Assembly (NCBI GenBank): GCA_937873435.1
Contig: CALMWM010000264.1
Coordinates: 1 to 8,407 of the forward strand
Length of the DNA stretch: 8,407 nt
Source: an uncultured Gallionellaceae bacterium
Lineage (GTDB): Bacteria; Pseudomonadota; Gammaproteobacteria; Burkholderiales; Sulfuricellaceae
Direction: 5' to 3'
Below, one piece after another: positions 7,216-8,407 of the stretch; within the stretch, counting starts at the first letter, position 1, and every line of letters starts with the position of its first letter. A program made the position numbers and the translations under genes. The notes under the pieces are model-generated. The model worked only from the letters and a program-made list of their open reading frames with translations. It made no database searches and was not told the origin of the DNA.

Positions 7216-7638
7216 TTATTTCACGATTTCCAGCAGTTCCACCTCAAAAATCAGCGGGGAATCGGGCGGGATGGTTCCTGGGATGCCGCGCGGGCCGTAG
7301 GCCAGATTGCTGGGGCAAACCAGCCTTGCCTTGCCGCCGACTTTCAAGGTTTGAACGCCTTCTGTCCAGCAGGGGATGACGCGATTCAGCGGAAAACTGG
7401 CCGGCTGACCTCTTTTGTAGGAACTGTCGAACTCCTTCCCGTCGGGAAGCGTTCCCCGGTAATGAACCTTGACCGTATCCGTTGCTTTTGGGCTGGAGCC
7501 GGAGCCCTCCTTCAAGGTGGTAATCGCGATCCCGGAAGGCGTCTTGAATTCCTTGGTTTCGGCTGTTGGCGCCGCGGCATAAGCGCCTAGCGTAAACATG
7601 AGGGTCATTGCAGCGATCAGCGTGCCGGTTTTTTTCAT
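7216..7638 (-). CDS. Exported FKBP-type peptidyl-prolyl cis-trans isomerase
   Basis: Single-domain FKBP prolyl isomerase of 140 aa, predicted to act in the periplasm as a folding catalyst. A Sec signal peptide is clear: KK at the N-terminus, hydrophobic stretch 7-19, and a likely cleavage near AYA-A (19-22). The FKBP domain spans about 34-138. Active-site residues matching FKBP12 can be seen: Y60 (VHYRG), F70-D71 (EFDSS), V87-I88 and W91 (RVIPCWTEG), Y114 (AYG) and F131 (IFEVELLEI). Cysteines C90 and C108 lie in strands that should be near each other and could form a disulfide. It lacks the N-terminal dimerisation domain of E. coli FkpA, so that symbol is not assigned. The ATG at 7638 has an AGGAAAAG Shine-Dalgarno about 6 nt upstream. 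It is monocistronic or, given the lack of a visible terminator, may read through into jetA. Confidence 0.93.
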   Translation of the reverse strand: MKKTGTLIAAMTLMFTLGAYAAAPTAETKEFKTPSGIAITTLKEGSGSSPKATDTVKVHYRGTLPDGKEFDSSYKRGQPASFPLNRVIPCWTEGVQTLKVGGKARLVCPSNLAYGPRGIPGTIPPDSPLIFEVELLEIVK

Positions 7639-7952
7639 AAAGACTTTTCCTGTGAGATTGAATTTAAGGGATAAATGATCCGGCCTCCTACGCGAAACCG
7701 CATGTCGATTCAGCCTGATATTCTGCTTGAATTTCCTGGAAATCCAATCAGGAGGGAAACCCCATCGGTATATATTTCACGTCGCGGACAAACTGGACTC
7801 GGCCGAGATCATACACGTTCACAGCATCGGCCTGAAAGCGCGACTGAAGGAAGGCAACGCGACGCCGAGTTCCACAGAGACGGCAAAACAGTGCTCTACG
7901 GCGACACGGTGCGAAGCTAAAACAAGTACATGGCATTGGAACCCGCCAATTT
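7639..7952. other. 314-nt gap between the FKBP and YkgJ-family genes
   Basis: The part nearest the FKBP gene (7639-7749) should hold its promoter; the minus strand there has AT-rich TTTATCCCTTAAATT, but no clear -35/-10 pair. The remainder carries the candidate broken plus-strand gene listed separately. No terminator hairpin is seen after the YkgJ-family gene. Confidence 0.4.
7764..7920 (+). pseudogene. Candidate broken small gene of unknown function
   Basis: A perfect AGGAGG (7750-7755) is followed 8 nt later by ATC at 7764, where an ATG would be expected. Restoring one base there (as in ATGCGG) would open a frame reading RYIFHVADKLDSAEIIHVHS and on through GLKARLKEGN to about 7865. A second shift of the same sense, near 7860-7875, continues as DAEFHRDGKTVLYGDTVRS to a TAA at 7918-7920. 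The stitched product is about 52 aa, soluble-looking, with GC-rich third positions in both segments. I do not recognise the family. Both lesions look like single-base deletions. Because 6.6 kb of neighbouring genes are free of frameshifts, genuine decay is more likely than poor sequence, though local sequencing error is possible. It would run divergently from the FKBP gene and convergently with the YkgJ-family gene. Confidence 0.3.
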
Positions 7953-8407
7953 CTACTGCCCACGCTCCCATCGCTCGAACCAGCATGTCAACGCGCGGAC
8001 TTCGCCCAGACCGGCAAGCCGGCGATCAATGGCATCGTGATTACCCCAAACCACGCCGGCCAAAGCGCCCTCGGCTACGCGAGATTCGATGTCGTGACAA
8101 TAAAGCCCAAGGTCGCGCTGCACGTAGAAGCCGTAGGTACGGCACGCCACCGGGCGCTGGGCATACACCGGGCAGGCGCCGCTGGAAAGATCCAACAGCG
8201 GGCAGACGACGGGGCGCGACAGCTGGCCGGACAAAACGGACATACCCCTGCTGATTTCCTGGAGGCGTTCCGCAGGCAGTTCTGCCAAACCCTCCCGCAG
8301 CAATTCCCATTCGGACGCCGTCAGTCGAGGCACTTCGGCGAGCCGTCGACAACAACTGTCGCAGCCCTTCCCGCACTGCCAGTCGGGATGATCCCTGCGG
8401 ATGTCCT
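7953..8407 (-). CDS. YkgJ-family cysteine-cluster protein (5' end cut by window edge)
   Basis: Member of the YkgJ / PF03692 family, annotated as a putative zinc- or iron-chelating cluster domain; the biochemical role is not established. 150 residues are visible, and the start codon is beyond the window. The hallmark cysteines are in place: CGKGCDSCC (visible residues 11-19, C11, C15, C18, C19), then CPLLD, GACPVYAQRPVACRTYGFY with the typical arginine-proline spacing, YCHD, and a late CWFE near the C-terminus. Reading the gene from the internal GTG at 8333 would lose the first four cysteines, so the gene certainly extends further upstream. No signal peptide or membrane segment is seen in the visible part. 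The gene ends at TAG (7953-7955), 314 nt before the FKBP gene. Confidence 0.88.
   Translation of the reverse strand, partial: DIRRDHPDWQCGKGCDSCCRRLAEVPRLTASEWELLREGLAELPAERLQEISRGMSVLSGQLSRPVVCPLLDLSSGACPVYAQRPVACRTYGFYVQRDLGLYCHDIESRVAEGALAGVVWGNHDAIDRRLAGLGEVRALTCWFERWERGQ

Noticed and set aside
7190..7218. GC-rich stretch after the FKBP stop codon considered as a Rho-independent terminator
   Set aside because: Complementary arms (CGGC/GCCG) are too short and no T-run follows on the minus strand.
5748..7379. A 543-codon plus-strand open frame antisense to jetA
   Set aside because: It runs through jetA, the gap and into the FKBP gene antisense, without a domain or ribosome binding site; a shadow of jetA codon bias.
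7748..7963. Minus-strand 71-codon frame in the gap between the YkgJ-family and FKBP genes
   Set aside because: It overlaps the end of the YkgJ-family gene, is rich in R and C, lacks a ribosome binding site and reads antisense to the better-supported broken plus-strand frame.

Overview
The window is a GC-rich proteobacterial chromosome segment. The style of its FKBP and YkgJ-type proteins suggests a betaproteobacterium, but that is an inference from protein resemblance, not from a marker gene. Every confidently called gene is on the minus strand. Reading from high to low coordinates, i.e. in the direction of transcription, they are: a YkgJ-family cysteine-cluster protein (N-terminus cut by the window edge), a small exported FKBP-type peptidyl-prolyl isomerase, a four-gene operon, and a SlyD-like FKBP isomerase (C-terminus cut by the window edge).

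The centre of the window (446-7070) is a complete, apparently intact Wadjet (JetABCD, also called MksBEFG/EptABCD-type) anti-plasmid SMC operon in the order jetA-jetB-jetC-jetD. JetA (484 aa, DUF3375) is the kleisin-like subunit, JetB (209 aa, DUF4194) the KITE/winged-helix subunit, JetC (1121 aa) the SMC ATPase with Walker A, signature and Walker B motifs plus a coiled coil and hinge, and JetD (391 aa, DUF3322+DUF2220) the Toprim-fold nuclease. In known members JetABC extrudes DNA loops, recognises small closed circular DNA, and JetD cleaves it. The junctions are very tight (2-nt gap, 8-nt overlap, 4-nt gap), so the genes are almost certainly one transcript. jetA starts at TTG with no clear Shine-Dalgarno.

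Flanking non-coding DNA: 7071-7215, upstream of jetA, holds an imperfect inverted repeat and a tRNA T-arm-like sequence. 360-445, between jetD and the slyD-like gene, holds a plausible -10 box. A 9-base sequence occurs in both flanks in the same orientation and brackets the operon; this could be chance. The 314-base gap 7639-7952 contains what looks like a small broken plus-strand gene: a strong Shine-Dalgarno, a damaged start codon and one apparent frameshift. I see no CRISPR array, insertion sequence, rRNA or complete tRNA. Wadjet is a described defence system, so I do not claim an undescribed system; the less explained items are the operon boundaries and the broken small gene.
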